A DNA stretch of 64,000 bases from Rhizomys pruinosus (GCA_009823505.1 VZQC01010436.1:1173736-1237735), one strand, 5' to 3'; counted from the first letter of the stretch, positions 43,013 to 54,879 are shown. The notes: generated by a model from the letters alone, not told the origin. Numbers and translations are program-made.

Positions 43013-45595
43013 AAATAATTAGTTATGATAAGGAAAGTGGACAAGGAGACTCAGGTACATGTACATTGGAATCTTAGCTCAGAAATACTCCACCTATTTA
43101 ATACTATCCCATCTCAACTTTGTCAGATAGTACCGAACAGATTGTTCATGCGTTACTCGTCAAAAATTCATGACAAAAATGTATCAGTCTATATGGAAGA
43201 AAAACATGCAGACACTACATAGTCTCTGATAATTGACAGTCATTGATGGCTTAGTGCCAGAGAAATATCCACTCGTCTAGTTCTGATCCTAGAAATGAAA
43301 GGTCTGTGTTTCAATATCATGTTGAATTGACAACTGTAGGGGGACTCCCCGTGGCAGTTACTCTTTCATCATGATGTCATGAATACCTAGTCTATTTGTA
43401 TTTCATATGATCATGCATGCAGATAACACCTTTTCCTGCTAATAAATGAACAAAATGGCTTATAAGTCTCAATTAAATTAGCAAAGATCAGAATTAGTGT
43501 TGACTATCTGGCCATTCATCACTGAGCTTGAATAGCTGACTAGGTAATGATTATATATAAATCAATTGCTTAAGATTATTGGTATCTTAATCCATGTATG
43601 TCTAATATTTGTCTAAATTTATGAATTTCAGGATCAACAATTCCAATTTCCAAGTAAAAAATGGGTCCCATTCTCTGAAAAATCTTAGTCTAATGAATAG
43701 AATTCACTTGAATAAGACAACTTATTGTAGTAGTAGATTTAAGGGAGTAGTAGTAGGTTTAAGGGTAACATCAGCAAGAATTCCAGCTGCAAAACTCATC
43801 TCTATGCCATTAAAAATATGAAAATGTGAATAAACAACTACATGCCAAGCAGAGTCATTAAATGGATTCCTTGAGAGAGCAAGGCGGTGGCTAGAATTCT
43901 GTGCAGCATGGAAACGTAGCACAGCCACATAGAGAAGGAAACAAAACACTTTGCCTCTGTGCCTTCATCCTCCAAATTGGGATGAGCTCAAAACCAGGTG
44001 GAACTTCTGTGTAAACGGGGTTATCTAGAGCTATTAGCAACTTCCATAGATGCCTGACATCTTTGCTACTGGAGAATCCTAAAGTTATTTATACTCTGAG
44101 CCCAGTTTAAGGAAATACCTACAGCTCACATGACTCTACCACTCCACATAGTAAGCCTCATTGAACTCTATCATCCAAGACTGGAGTTCGTACTGTCTTG
44201 TACCATCTTGAAAGCACAGAAACTGTAAAGTACATCCTACTCTTGGCCAGTAACAACTTCATACCTTTGTCTCTGAGGCTCTACCATCATGGCCCCAGGC
44301 AAACATGCACAGTCAAGTATCAATCTCTAGATTAGGCAAGGAAGCTTCCTGTCTCCTGAAAGAAAGTTGACTAGAAAACTCTATAGTTTTCTAAAAACAC
44401 AATAGTCTTTGTGTGTCATTTCCCTTGATACTTGAATCTAGGTCCACTGGAGAGCCTTTACTATTATCTTTAATACCTCGCCTAATCAAGAGCCTGGCAC
44501 CAAGAAATCAAACCATTGAACCAGAAGATCAGTTACAACCCTAGCACCTAAACCTACATAGTACCAGGATCCATCGTCCCTCATTTCAAGAAGCATCCCA
44601 ATGGAGAAGCCACACCCAAACCTGCAGAATGTGTCCTCCAACACTTGAACAGACCCAATTGTATGTCCCCTTGGATTGGAACTTCAGTCTAGCTGATTAC
44701 ATTTTACTTCAATACATGAGCTCTAATGGAACCCAGCCAATAAAGGCTCATAGCCAGCTCAGCAGAGTAGTTGTACCCACAAGGGTCTGAGTTAATGTGA
44801 GATCATTCTTCCAAGAATGCAGAACCTCAACTGAGCTGTGCCACTTTACTGTGTGGTCTAAATAGCCACAAAACACACCACTGGATCAAAACCAGACTTC
44901 TAGAGTGTGTCTCAACTCCATTCTATGAATCCATTTTTTGTACCACTTTCTAACTTCCCATGGTTTCTGAGTCCTTTCTGCTACCATTACCAGGCTTAAG
45001 AAACCTGAACCACTGTCAGCTTTGCTCCACCATTCTAGGGTAAAGAGTTAGTACTATATAAGCTCTCCAGTTACCTGTGTAGCCAGCCTGTGTCCTGTTG
45101 GCCTTAGAACTCAAATGGCATCTGTGTTCTGCTCTCAAGGACAAATATTGTAGCCTACCTTTTTGTCTATAGAGTCATGCCAATATGCTTATTGCTGTTC
45201 CCTTGTGTATAGAATTAGAATCATGGCTGCATTTCTACTTTGAGGTCCCAAGCTACTGAGAAATGTTTCTATCACATTCCTCTAATCCAACAGAGATTGA
45301 AGCTACACTCATGTTATAGGTGGCATACAGATTCAACAGGACACCATGGCTAGAACCCCAGTTCCACACATTGAACACCTGTACTTAATGTGGACCCTAG
45401 GAGGGATCTCTTAAATAAGAAAAGGCTCAGGAAGTTTATTTATTAAAGTAACTACAGGAAACTTTCCATATTTTGGGAGATGTGGAGATCCAGTTCTCTG
45501 AATCTCACAGGATTCCAAGAGCTATTTCATAGCAAATAGATTCTCCTGAAGTCACATGACACTCAAAATCTCAAAATGTGAATGCAAAGTGACTT
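43013..45595. other. No recognised feature (2.6 kb)
   Basis: Mixed composition; 43950-45350 is less AT-rich and may be an old L1 5' UTR or other retroelement part, since L1 ORF1 C-terminal sequence follows at 45.6 kb. No frame of note on either strand. Confidence 0.4.
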
Positions 45596-45599
45596 ATAA

Positions 45600-45905
45600 A
45601 AGCAGCAAAAATATCAAGCACTATGTGAGAGAGCCTACATTGGACTATCATCAGATTTATCTGTGAAAACTTTGCAGGCCAAGAGAGAATAAAAAAATAG
45701 ATACAGATGATAGCATTTCTCCTATCACTCAAGAGTAATAAACCCAGCAGAGCTAGCTTTAGAAAACCAAAGAAAAATTAAATCATTCCCAGAAAATTGA
45801 ATCTGAAATCATTTATCATCACTAGATCTCCTGACCAAGAAGTAGTTTCACTAAAAAATATGAATAAATATAATCTACATTAAAATATAAAATTCATTGT
45901 CAAAG
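45600..45905 (+). repeat. Old L1 ORF1 C-terminal fragment
   Basis: 'cagatttatctgtgaaaactttgcaggccaagagagaataaaaaaatag...cactcaagagtaataaacccagc' matches the ORF1 C-terminal domain coding region and what follows. Confidence 0.6.
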
Positions 45906-46121
45906 GTATTATACTCAAATCTACAATTGTTTCTTATGTTACTAGTGGTGTGAAAGCCTGTCAAATCTCTATTGTGAGGGTGAAAAAAAATCAAAACAAT
46001 AAAAAAACAGCTACGTTCAGTCATAAGAAGTAAATTGAGACAATGGGAAAATAAATTATAAAGGGAAGGCTAACAGGCTGCATTATGAGGATGGCGTCTA
46101 CCAAATATTCATAGAAGCATT

Positions 46122-46126
46122 GGGGG

Positions 46127-46168
<42 letters not shown>
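46122..46168 (+). repeat. (GA)n microsatellite
   Basis: G8 followed by about 21 GA units. Confidence 0.97.
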
Positions 46169-46171
<3 letters not shown>

Positions 46172-46184
46172 AGACATTGAGGCA

Positions 46185-46430
46185 GGGCTGGAGAGATGGC
46201 CTACCGGTTAAGAGCGCCGACCGCTCTTACAGAGGACCCAGGTTCGATCCCCAGCACCCACATGGTGGCTGAGAACCGTCTGAAACTCCAATTCCAGGAG
46301 AACTCCAGTTCCAGGGGAATCCGAGACCCTCTTCTGACCTCCGCTGCATTGCACGACATGGGTGCACAAACTTGCATGCAGACAGTACATTCATACACAA
46401 GAAATAAATAAAATTTATATAAAAAAAAAA
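46185..46430 (+). repeat. B2 SINE, young subfamily with internal duplication
   Basis: Full-length with intact A/B boxes, internal duplication as at 1444 and 36354, and a perfect 14-bp target duplication AAGACATTGAGGCA (46171-46184, 46431-46444). Probably one of the most recent insertions in the window. Confidence 0.95.
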
Positions 46431-46444
46431 AAGACATTGAGGCA

Positions 46445-47234
46445 GTATTTCAAATTAGGCCTTCAGAGGCCAGCATTGACCTAGATGCTTAGGCCAAACA
46501 AAGACTACAGAGGAAAGTTGAAAGTTAGTATCTAGTGATCATCGATACAAATTTCCTCAATAAATTATTAGCAAAGGTAGGTTCCAGAACACATAAAAAG
46601 TTTATGCAATATTACAAAAAGGGATTTATAGCTGACATACAAAGTGTGTAATATATACAAAGTGAATCAGTTTGATACATCACAGTTATCTAAAGAACAA
46701 AAAGCATATGGTCATATCTGCTGACATAAAAATAGTAATTAAAGTTCAACATTTATTTTATGATTCATGACAGTTTTAATATAGAAGGTAAAAGCCTATG
46801 ATAAAAATCATTTAAAGAAATGCACAGAACATATTCATCACCCACAACTAAAAGTTTTTAGCAAAAGCATGAAGCAAACAGAAAGAAAGGAATCCAAATC
46901 AAAAGGAGCAATAAATTATACATATATATATATATATATATAATATATATATATAATATATAATATTAAATGTAGAGTTATAATATAATGTTAAATGTAG
47001 AGTTCTAATGTTACATGAAGACTCTAACAAAAGACTTTTGGAACTAATCCACAAAGCCTTAAAATGCAGAATACAAAAAAAAATAAAATATTGTATGAAA
47101 TGAGCAAAAGTTCAATAAATATTTTTAAAATTATGTCAGCATTTTTATTCAGAATCACTTATCTGAAAAAATTAAAATATGATTTTAATAGCATCAAATA
47201 TTTTGAAATGTTAATGCATAAAGTTGCTCTACTA
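46445..47234. other. No recognised feature; contains (TA)n
   Basis: AT-rich, with an AT dinucleotide run at 46918-46970 followed by a 28-bp near-repeat ('atattaaatgtagagttataat'). Nothing coding. Confidence 0.45.
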
Positions 47235-47578
47235 ATTTTCTGTTGCCCTGATAAAATATCACGACCAAGGCAATTAATAGAAAGAAGAGTTAGTTTATTT
47301 GAGCTTATGGTTCTAGGAATCAGAGTCTATAATGGCAGCAGAGGTGGTTGGTGTAGAAATCCCAGTTGATCACATCTTCAAGTAAGACAGGAAGGGGAAA
47401 GAGAAAGAAAATCCAGCAAGATTTCGGAATTCTTAAAGGTGGCCCCCATCTGCTTCCTCCAGCTTAGCCATGCCTCTTAAAGCCTCCCCAGACAGTGCCA
47501 CCCACTGGGGACTAAATGTCCAAATTCCTGGAGCCAATAGGGAAAATTCTCATTCATACCACCACACTATAGTGTTGT
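47235..47578 (-). repeat. Common rodent dispersed repeat (URR1/RMER-like)
   Basis: 'ttctgttgccctgataaaatatcacgaccaaggcaatt...agtttatttgagcttatggttct...gtggcccccatctgcttcctcc...cactggggactaaatgtcc' fits a very frequent rodent repeat whose name I cannot fix. Orientation is assigned by convention only. Confidence 0.5.
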
Positions 47579-48216
47579 TCCTTAATGTTCTGCAAAGACC
47601 TATGCATTACAAGAACTGTTCCTCAGAGGTTGCTATTCATGTCACAAAAGCAAGAAACACTCCCCTTAAGAGAAAAGTCCTACTCAAGAGAGTAAAATCT
47701 GTTACTTGGGTGAAGATCTAACAACCAGTTCAGCCAGGTCACTCACTTGACCCATGGATGACCCCTAAGAATAAGGGTTCAACTGAAGCCATGGTACAAA
47801 TATAAGCAGAATAATTAGGACTTTAATGAGATGGTGAACTTTTCCTGCCAGAAATCGCAACCCTCTGGTATAGTAGCTTATTAAGCTCCAGGCATACAGC
47901 TTCATAAATCTGCTTGTTTTTCTGAATTCTTCAGAAAATGTGTAACCTCTTGTTTTCTTCTCTCTTTCCCTAACCACACTTTCTCCAGCACTATGGGTGA
48001 CTCCAACATATTGGGCTTCCTAAATCTTTCTCTATGTCCCCTCCACCCCCCATGGCAGCCAATCTGTCATGTGCCTGTCCTCCACACCAGCTTTAAAAAG
48101 TATGGCTTTTGTCCTCCTCTCCTCCATTCTCTGCCTCTGGGCATACAGTGAGATTTATCACTTGCCTGTCCTGAGGGTCTTCGTTTTAAGCTCTAATAAA
48201 ACAAAAGGTTCCACTT
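47579..48216. other. Unassigned; possible LTR-like end
   Basis: 47990-48216 has a C/T-rich stretch, 'tttaaaaagtatgg' and 'ctctaataaaac' in an order reminiscent of an LTR R/U5 region, and continues after the B1 at 48400-48470. No ends or target duplication could be fixed. Confidence 0.3.
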
Positions 48217-48228
48217 GAGCCCATTCTA

Positions 48229-48387
48229 TTTTTTTTTTTTTTTTGGTCTTTTCAAGACAGGGTCTCCCTGTAGCCCCAGCTGTCCTGAAACTTGCTCTGT
48301 AAACCAGGCTGGCCTCTAACTCACAAAGATCCGCCTGCCTCTGCCTCTCAAGTGCTAGGATTAAAGGCATGCACCACCACGCCTGGC
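48229..48387 (-). repeat. B1 SINE
   Basis: Full-length antisense B1, little diverged, with a perfect 12-bp target duplication GAGCCCATTCTA (48217-48228, 48388-48399). Confidence 0.96.
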
Positions 48388-48488
48388 GAGCCCATTCTAA
48401 TATTACTTTATTGAGACTGAGAACTTGAAGGGGGACCCATTTTCCCCTGTGTCATTGGAAATGGTACAATCTTTAAAAAGTAGTGCCT

Positions 48489-48800
48489 GGGCTAGTGGTC
48501 TGCACCTTGGTGCGGGCGGTGGGGTAGTTACCTGGGCAAGCATCTGCCGCCTCTGCCGCAGGTAGGGGGCCATGGGCGGACCGTCCTATGTCTCTCTTTC
48601 GCGCCGGGACAAGAGGGGCCGGGGCTAGTGGTCTGCACCTTGGTGCGGGCGGGGTGGTAGTTACCTGGGCAAGCATCTGCCGCCTCTGCCGCAGGTAGGG
48701 GGCCATGGGCGGGACCGTCCTACGTCTCTCTTTCGCTCCAGGACCAGAGGGTCCGGGGCTAGTGGTCTGCACCTTGGTGTGGGCTGCCAGGGCGCGGGCT
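48489..48800 (+). promoter_or_regulatory. L1 5' UTR tandem monomers (promoter)
   Basis: Two full GC- and CpG-rich monomers of 133-134 bp (starts 48489, 48622) and the start of a third (48756), each beginning 'gggctagtggtctgcacctt' and including 'catctgccgcctctgccgcagg'. The third passes at about 48800 into single-copy 5' UTR leading to ORF1 at 49062. Rodent L1s use such monomer arrays as their RNA polymerase II promoter; composition contrasts sharply with the AT-rich surroundings. The monomer sequence is not one of the mouse A, F or Tf types as I remember them. Confidence 0.9.
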
Positions 48801-49061
48801 AGGTCAGACATCCCCCCCCCCAGATTGGTGAGAAACCAAGTGGACCTTTTCTTGGAGAACCTTCAGAGCAAGAAGAGAAGAGTGGTTTACAAAATTGAAA
48901 ACTAGATAAGTCAATACTCCATAAACAAGGAGGAGGATGGGGGGGGGAATAAAACATCTAAAGGAGGAAAGTAAAACCATCCCCTAACATAGTGAAAAGG
49001 TATTTGTGATCTGAACCACAAAAGGGAAGCCCACATGCCAGGAACACGATGAAGGGACAAC

Positions 49062-50035
49062 ATGGGAAAGGCACAGGAAAATCCTGCATCAAGCGTTACC
49101 AAACCAGTAGGAGATAGCTACAATGGGAACCCCATGGAGGAGACCCAAGGAACAGATCTTAGAGGAATAATTGCAGACCTATGCAGAGAAATTAAAGAAC
49201 ATAAAGAGGAATTCAGAGAACTAAAGAGGGAAAATGAAAAACTCAAAAAGGACCTAGAGGGATACAATGACAAACATCAGAAAGAACTAAAGGAACAGAT
49301 TGACAAACTCCAGAAAGAACTAGAAGGAGAAAAAAACAAACGTCCGAAAGGAAGTATAAACACGGAAAAAGGAAGCCAACCAACGAAGTAAGGAGCACCA
49401 AGAAGAGACTGAGAAGGAAAAAGGAAATGGAAATTACTAAAGAAAAACACAGGAGGAAACAAAAAAGGAATTAGAACACTCAGTCAATCAAGAAGAAAGA
49501 AAAGGAAAAAGCCTCAGAAGTAGAATGGAGGAAGCAGAACAAAGAATATCAGACCTGGAAGATAACACAGAGCAATTAAAAAGCTCAAATAAAGATTATG
49601 AAAAATTTAAAAATACACAAAAGTGGAACAACCAGGAAATATGGGACACTATGAAAAGATTAAACCTCCACATCATAGGAATAGACGAAGGAGAAGAATC
49701 TCAAGAGAATAGTATTGATCAGATCTTTAACAGAATAATAGATGAAAATTTCCCCAAACTAAAAATAGACAAACCCATACAAATACAAGAAGCACATAGG
49801 ACTCCAAATAGACAAAAGCAGAAAAGAAAATCCCCATGACATATCATAGCTACAATTCTAGATGCCCAAAACAAAGACAAAATTCTGAAGGCTACAAAAG
49901 AAAAACAAGTCACATACAAAGGGAAACCATCAGAATTAAAACTGACTTCTTGGCACAAACCATGAAAGCAAGAAGAACATGGAGCAAAGCATTTCCTATG
50001 TTAAAGAACTATGGATGCCAACCCAGAATACTATA
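49062..50035 (+). pseudogene. L1 ORF1p, several frameshifts
   Basis: Start MGKAQENPASS at 49062. Coiled coil with KLKKDLEGY/KLQKEL repeats (49190-49390), frame lost at about 49370-49520, then the RRM part in another frame (49525-49839; LNLHIIGIDEGEE, IIDENFPKLKIDK, IQEAHRTPNRQ) and the C-terminal domain in a third (49836-50035; MKARRTWSKAFPML). More damaged than the ORF1 at 5630 although its 5' promoter is intact. Confidence 0.88.
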
Positions 50036-51229
50036 CACCAAATGGACCTCACAGACATCTATCAAATATTCCACACAAACACCAGAGAATACACTTTCCA
50101 CTCAGCACCCCACAGAACATTCTCCAAAATAGACCATATACTGGGACACAGGGAAAAACTCAACAAATACAAAAAGATTGAAATAATCTCATGTATTCTC
50201 TCAGACTATGGTTCAATAAAACTCAATATCAACACAAGGATAAGCCCTAAAACCTACAAGAACACATGGAGACTAAACAACACTCTCCTGAATAATGAAT
50301 GGGTCAAGGAAGAAATAAAGAAAGAAAGAAATACATTCCTGGAACTGAATGATAATGATAATACAACACAACAAAACCTATGGGACACTTTAAAAGCAGT
50401 TCTAAGAGGGGAGTTTATAGCCCTAAGTGCCTACATCAATAAAACAGAAAGAGCACAAGTGAATGATCTAACACTGCAGCTAAAAATACTTGAGAGACAA
50501 TAACAAATGAATCCTAAACGGAGCAGACAAGAGGAAATAACAAAAATCAGAGCAGAGATCAATGAAATAGAAACAAAAAAAAACTATACAAAAAATCAAT
50601 GAATCCAAAAGTTGGTTCTTTGAGAGAATAAACAGATAGACAGACCTCTAGCCCAGTTAACCAAAAGAAAGAGGAAACAACTCCAAATCAATAGAATCTG
50701 TGATGAAAGGAGAAATATCACAACAGACAATGAAAAGATCCAGACAATCATATGGGAATACTTCAAAAACCTATACTTTACTAAGTTTGAAAACCTAGAA
50801 GAAATGGATCAATATCTGAAATCCTGGGAATCACCAAAGCTCAACCAAGAAGAGATCAACAGCTTAAACAGACCAATAATATATGAAGAAATTGAAGATG
50901 TAATAAGAAGCCTCCCAACCAAGAAAAGCCCAGGCCCAGATGGTTTCACAGCAGAATTCTATAAAATATTTCAGAAAGACATACAACCATTACTACTCAA
51001 GTTATTTAGAAAGATATAAACAGAAGTAATTCTCCCAGAGTCCTTCTATGAAGCCAGCATCACTATATTACCAAAACCAGGCAAAGATACAACCAAAAAG
51101 GAGAACTATAGACCCATCTCCTTAATGAACACAGATGCAAAAATTTTAAATAAAATACTTGCAAATTGCATACAGATCCACATCAAGAAGATCATCTAAC
51201 ATGATCAAGTTGGATTCATTCCAGAAATG
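49979..51229 (+). pseudogene. L1 ORF2p fragment: endonuclease end, connector, reverse transcriptase fingers
   Basis: After the deletion junction at about 50038 the frame reads the end of the endonuclease (MDLTDIYQIFH..., FSKIDHILGH, CILSDYGSIKLN; the SDH-type catalytic site reads S-D-Y) and the linker, to a stop at 50503. The RT start follows in pieces (50804-51019 includes [17 protein letters not shown]). Catalytic endonuclease residues from the N-terminal side are deleted. Confidence 0.85.
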
Positions 51230-51230
51230 N
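51230..51230. other. Assembly gap (single N) joining two different L1 copies
   Basis: Left of the N the L1 has reached RT palm; right of it ORF2 restarts about 720 bp earlier. The doubled segment (50503-51229 vs 51232-51955) differs at roughly one base in ten by eye, too much for alleles. Confidence 0.9.
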
Positions 51231-53213
51231 ACAAATGAACCATAAATGCAGCAGACAAGAAGAAATAACAAAAATCAGAGACAGATAAATGAAATAGAAA
51301 CAAAGAAAACCATACAAAAAAAAATCAATGAATCCAAAAGTTGGTTCTTTGAGAGAATAAACAAGATAGACAGACTTCTAGCCCAGTCAACCAAAAGAAA
51401 GAAGGAACAACTCCAAATCAATAGAATCTGTGATGAAAGGGGAACTATCACAACAGACAATGAAAAGATTCACATGATCGTACAGGAATACTTCAAAAAT
51501 CTATACTCTACTAAGTTTGAAAACCTAGAAGAAATGGATGAATATCTGACATCCTGGGAATCACCAAAGCTCAACAAAGAAGAGATCCACAGCCTAGATA
51601 GACCAATAATACAGGAAGAAATTGAAGATGTAATAAGTAGGCACCCAACCAAAAAATGCCCAGGCCCAGATAGTTTCACTGCAGAATTCTATAAAATATT
51701 TCAAAAAGACTTACAACCATTACTACTCAAGTTGCTTAGAAGGATACAAATGGAGGGAGTTCTCCCAGATTCCTTCTATGAAGCTAGCTTCACGCTATTA
51801 CCAACACCAGGTAAAGATGCAACCAAAAAGGAGAACTACAGACCCATCACCTTAATGAACACAGATGCAAAAATTCTAAACAGGATACTGGCAAATTGCA
51901 TACGGACCCACATCAAGAAGATCATCCATCATGACCAAGTGGGATTCATACAACAGATGCAGGGATGGTTCAACATACGGAAATCAATAAATATCATCAA
52001 ACATATAAATGGACTGAAATACACAAACCACACCATCATCTCAACTGACACAGAGAAAGCCTTTGACAAAATCGAGCATGCTTTCATGTTTAAAGTCCTA
52101 GAGAGAATTGGACTGGAGGGATAATTCATCAATGTAATCAAAGCCATATACAGGAAACCCATAGCCAATATCATCCTAAAAGGTAGGAACTCGGCAAGGC
52201 TTCCCCCTGTTTCCCCTCCTTTTCAATATATTGCTTGAAACCCTTGCTAGGCAATATGGCAAGAAAAGGAAATTAAAGGAGTTCTAATTGGAAGAGAAGT
52301 CAAGCTATCCCTTTTTGCTGAAGATGTGATTGTCTACCTAAGGGATGCTAAGAACTCCACCAGAAAACTCCTAGAAACGATTAAGAGCTTCAGTAATATG
52401 GCAGGATACAAAATAAATCTAGAAAAATCTTTACACTAAGAACAAGCAACTGAAGAAGGACTACAAGGAGACCTTCCCACTCACAATAGCCTCAAAAACA
52501 ATAAAATTCCTAGGAACAAACCTAAGCAAATACACCAAGGATCTCTAAAAAAAAAAAAAAATTAAACCCCTGAAAAAGGAAATTGAGGAAGACATCAGAA
52601 GATGGACAAACCTCCCATGCTCATGGATTGGGAAAATAAATATAGTAAAAACGTCCATTTTACCCAAAGTCATGTACAGATTTAATGCTTTCCCAATCAA
52701 AATCCTCAACAGCTTCTTCACAGATTTGGAAAAAATATCCTCAATTTCATTTGGAAAAACAAAAGACCCCGAATAGCCAAAGCCACCCTGAGTGAAAAGA
52801 GCAATACAGGGGTGATTGCTATACCAGAAATCAAACTAAACTACAGGGTTATAGTCATAAAAACAGCTTGATACTGGCACAAAAACAGACCAGTTGACCA
52901 ATGGAATAAAACTGAAGATCCAAACCTGAGCACATACAATTTCAGCCACCTCATAATTGACAAGGGGGCCAAGAAGACACAATGGAGGAAAGATAGCGTC
53001 TTCAGTAAGTGGTGTTGGCAAAACTGGATCACCACCTGGAGAATAATGAAATTAAACCCCTACCTCTCACCCTGTAAAAAAGTCAATTCTAGATGGATCA
53101 AAGACCTCAACGTGAAACCCCAGACTCTGGAGGTGATAGAAGAGAAACTTGGCAGCAGACTACAAGACATAGACATAGGAAAAGACTTCTTAAATCAGAT
53201 AGCAGCTGCTTAG
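51231..53213 (+). pseudogene. Second L1 ORF2p (reverse transcriptase to near C-terminus)
   Basis: Longest L1 frame in the window, 292 codons (51246-52124): linker, [14 protein letters not shown] fingers, [17 protein letters not shown], and palm motif A ([13 protein letters not shown]). A stop at 52122 follows. The catalytic FADD motif at about 52313 reads F-A-E-D. Frames are broken by deletions and A-runs near 52548. Sequence ends at 'aaatcagatagcagctgct' (53213), without C-terminus or 3' UTR. Confidence 0.88.
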
Positions 53214-54160
53214 TTAAAGTAAATATGTGTATATTAAACAACAGTGGTTTAAAGGTTCTGATAAAAATGGTAATGCATCTGAGTTAATTGGAAATATAAA
53301 TTGTTGTCTACATTTGTTTTACTTAAAATCTGTATAATAATAAATTTGGGATTGGCACATACAAATATTCTCTATAATTTTTGTGTTGAAGGTATCACCT
53401 TGTAGCATTCTCTTTTACCTGTAGGATGATTTAACTTAAAAAATTAAGTTTGCTTCCTGAGTTAACCACATACAGTCACCCAAAACACCATGGGTGAATT
53501 TTATGCAAACCACTCCTTGATTCCAGCCTATAGGTATGTGTAATACAATTTCCTTTTTGAGACTCATGGGTCAAAAAACAAAAACCTAAAATAAAAAGGG
53601 GGATACAGATAGATATGAAAACTTTTTGTCAAAAACCTTGCAATTCAAATCTTAAAACTAACTACAGGAAAAGATTTATATGTTCCAAAAGGTCAAAATG
53701 TCACCAACTTAATGGCTGAGAAAGAAAAGATACAGCTTTGCATTGTGTAGGATGCACCAGGAAGTGCCAGCAGAAAGTTTAACCCATCTGAACATTGAAA
53801 GGAAGAAAAGCCTCAGATTGCTACCGAAATCAAACCCCTCTGTGGATCCTACTTGTAACAACTTTTTATAATGAGTCCTAATGAAACTTAGCTTCTAGGT
53901 GCCACAAAGTTTCAATATGAGAGACTTTCTTACCTCCTCCCCCATAGAATAAGGAGAAATATGATGATGAATAGGTCATTCTCTAACAGTAAATTGGAGC
54001 CAACTGTTATAGGGGTAATCTCTTATAAAAACCATAAAACTGCGTTCTTTAATTGACTAATAGACATAGGAACTGTGAAAAAGATTATTCTCTATTCAGA
54101 ACCAAATATAATACTAAAGTCTCATTAAGCTACGCACTTAAGCAAAATATTTAATACAGG
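53214..54160. other. Unassigned; candidate upstream part of family X
   Basis: No similarity to L1 or known SINEs. It lies directly upstream of, and in line with, the unbroken family X block, so it may be the 5' part of that element that other copies lost by truncation. Several short frames, none convincing. Confidence 0.45.
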
Positions 54161-54764
54161 AAAGCTCTGATCAGCAATGGATTATTATACCAAGGAGATG
54201 TTGGCCATGGGATCCAATCCCCCCCAAAAGATAAAGACTTCTTTCCTCTAAACTGGGATACCTGCAAGAAGAGAAACAATAAGGCCCTGCTGTCGAAGAC
54301 CTGATGTAAGCATGGGAAAGATGTATTGAGACCGCACTTGCAAGTGTACAGTTGGTCTCTGGAATACCAGAGAGTGTTACCAAAGGCTGCTAAACCAATA
54401 AAGCAAATATAGGTCTCCTCGAGTCAAGCAAGATTCCTCCATCAGCACCAGCTACACCTCACCTGCCTGGAAATACTGTGAAGCAGTTGCAGCCGTATGC
54501 CTTTATATCCCAAATCTAATTAGCTATTAGCTCTCTCCTTGGAGGAATAACTCATGGCTGATGCCACAAGCTTACATCCTCTAATATTTAGGAGATGTTA
54601 TAAGCCACAGTAAGACCCTGTCATATTTAACAGAAAAAATGTAATTCATGGATTAACATACCATCCAAACATCTGTGTCTATACCAAAGTAACCTACCAT
54701 AACAATTAGTACTGTTTAAATACCTATATATCTAATTGCCTGTGCTTCTTAAGTAGGAAAGCAA
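54161..54764 (+). mobile_element. Family X, copy 4: uninverted upstream block
   Basis: Block 54161-54607 is the reverse complement of 21178-21626, and continues without a break into 'agaccctgtcatatttaacag...catctgtgtctataccaaag', which matches 21632-21745 in the same orientation. It thus shows the ancestral order. It stops inside the 67-bp unit ('tgtgcttcttaagtagg') and L1 ORF1 sequence begins, so the body and tail are missing. Confidence 0.85.
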
Positions 54765-54879
54765 CTCAAATTACAAAGGAAAGGAGCAACTATCCCCAGG
54801 CAACTAAAGAGAGAAACTAATAAAATCATAACAGCATAAATCCAAACCTTGACCAATAATGCAAACAAAGAATATGTTG

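Larger units (their letters stand above)
48489..51229 (+). mobile_element. L1 with complete 5' end, internally deleted, cut by assembly gap
   Basis: Monomers, 5' UTR (48801-49061), broken ORF1 (49062-50035), then an internal deletion that puts ORF1's last domain directly on ORF2's endonuclease end at about 50038, followed by ORF2 up to the reverse transcriptase at 51229, where a single N ends it. Missing: the ORF1-ORF2 spacer and most of the endonuclease. Confidence 0.88.

Noticed and set aside
48473..48811. 112-codon minus frame rich in Pro/Ala/Arg
   Set aside because: It is the antisense of L1 promoter monomers and repeats with them.
50503..51955. Tandem duplication within one L1
   Set aside because: The copies meet exactly at an N and differ by about 10 percent; a join of two L1s is simpler.
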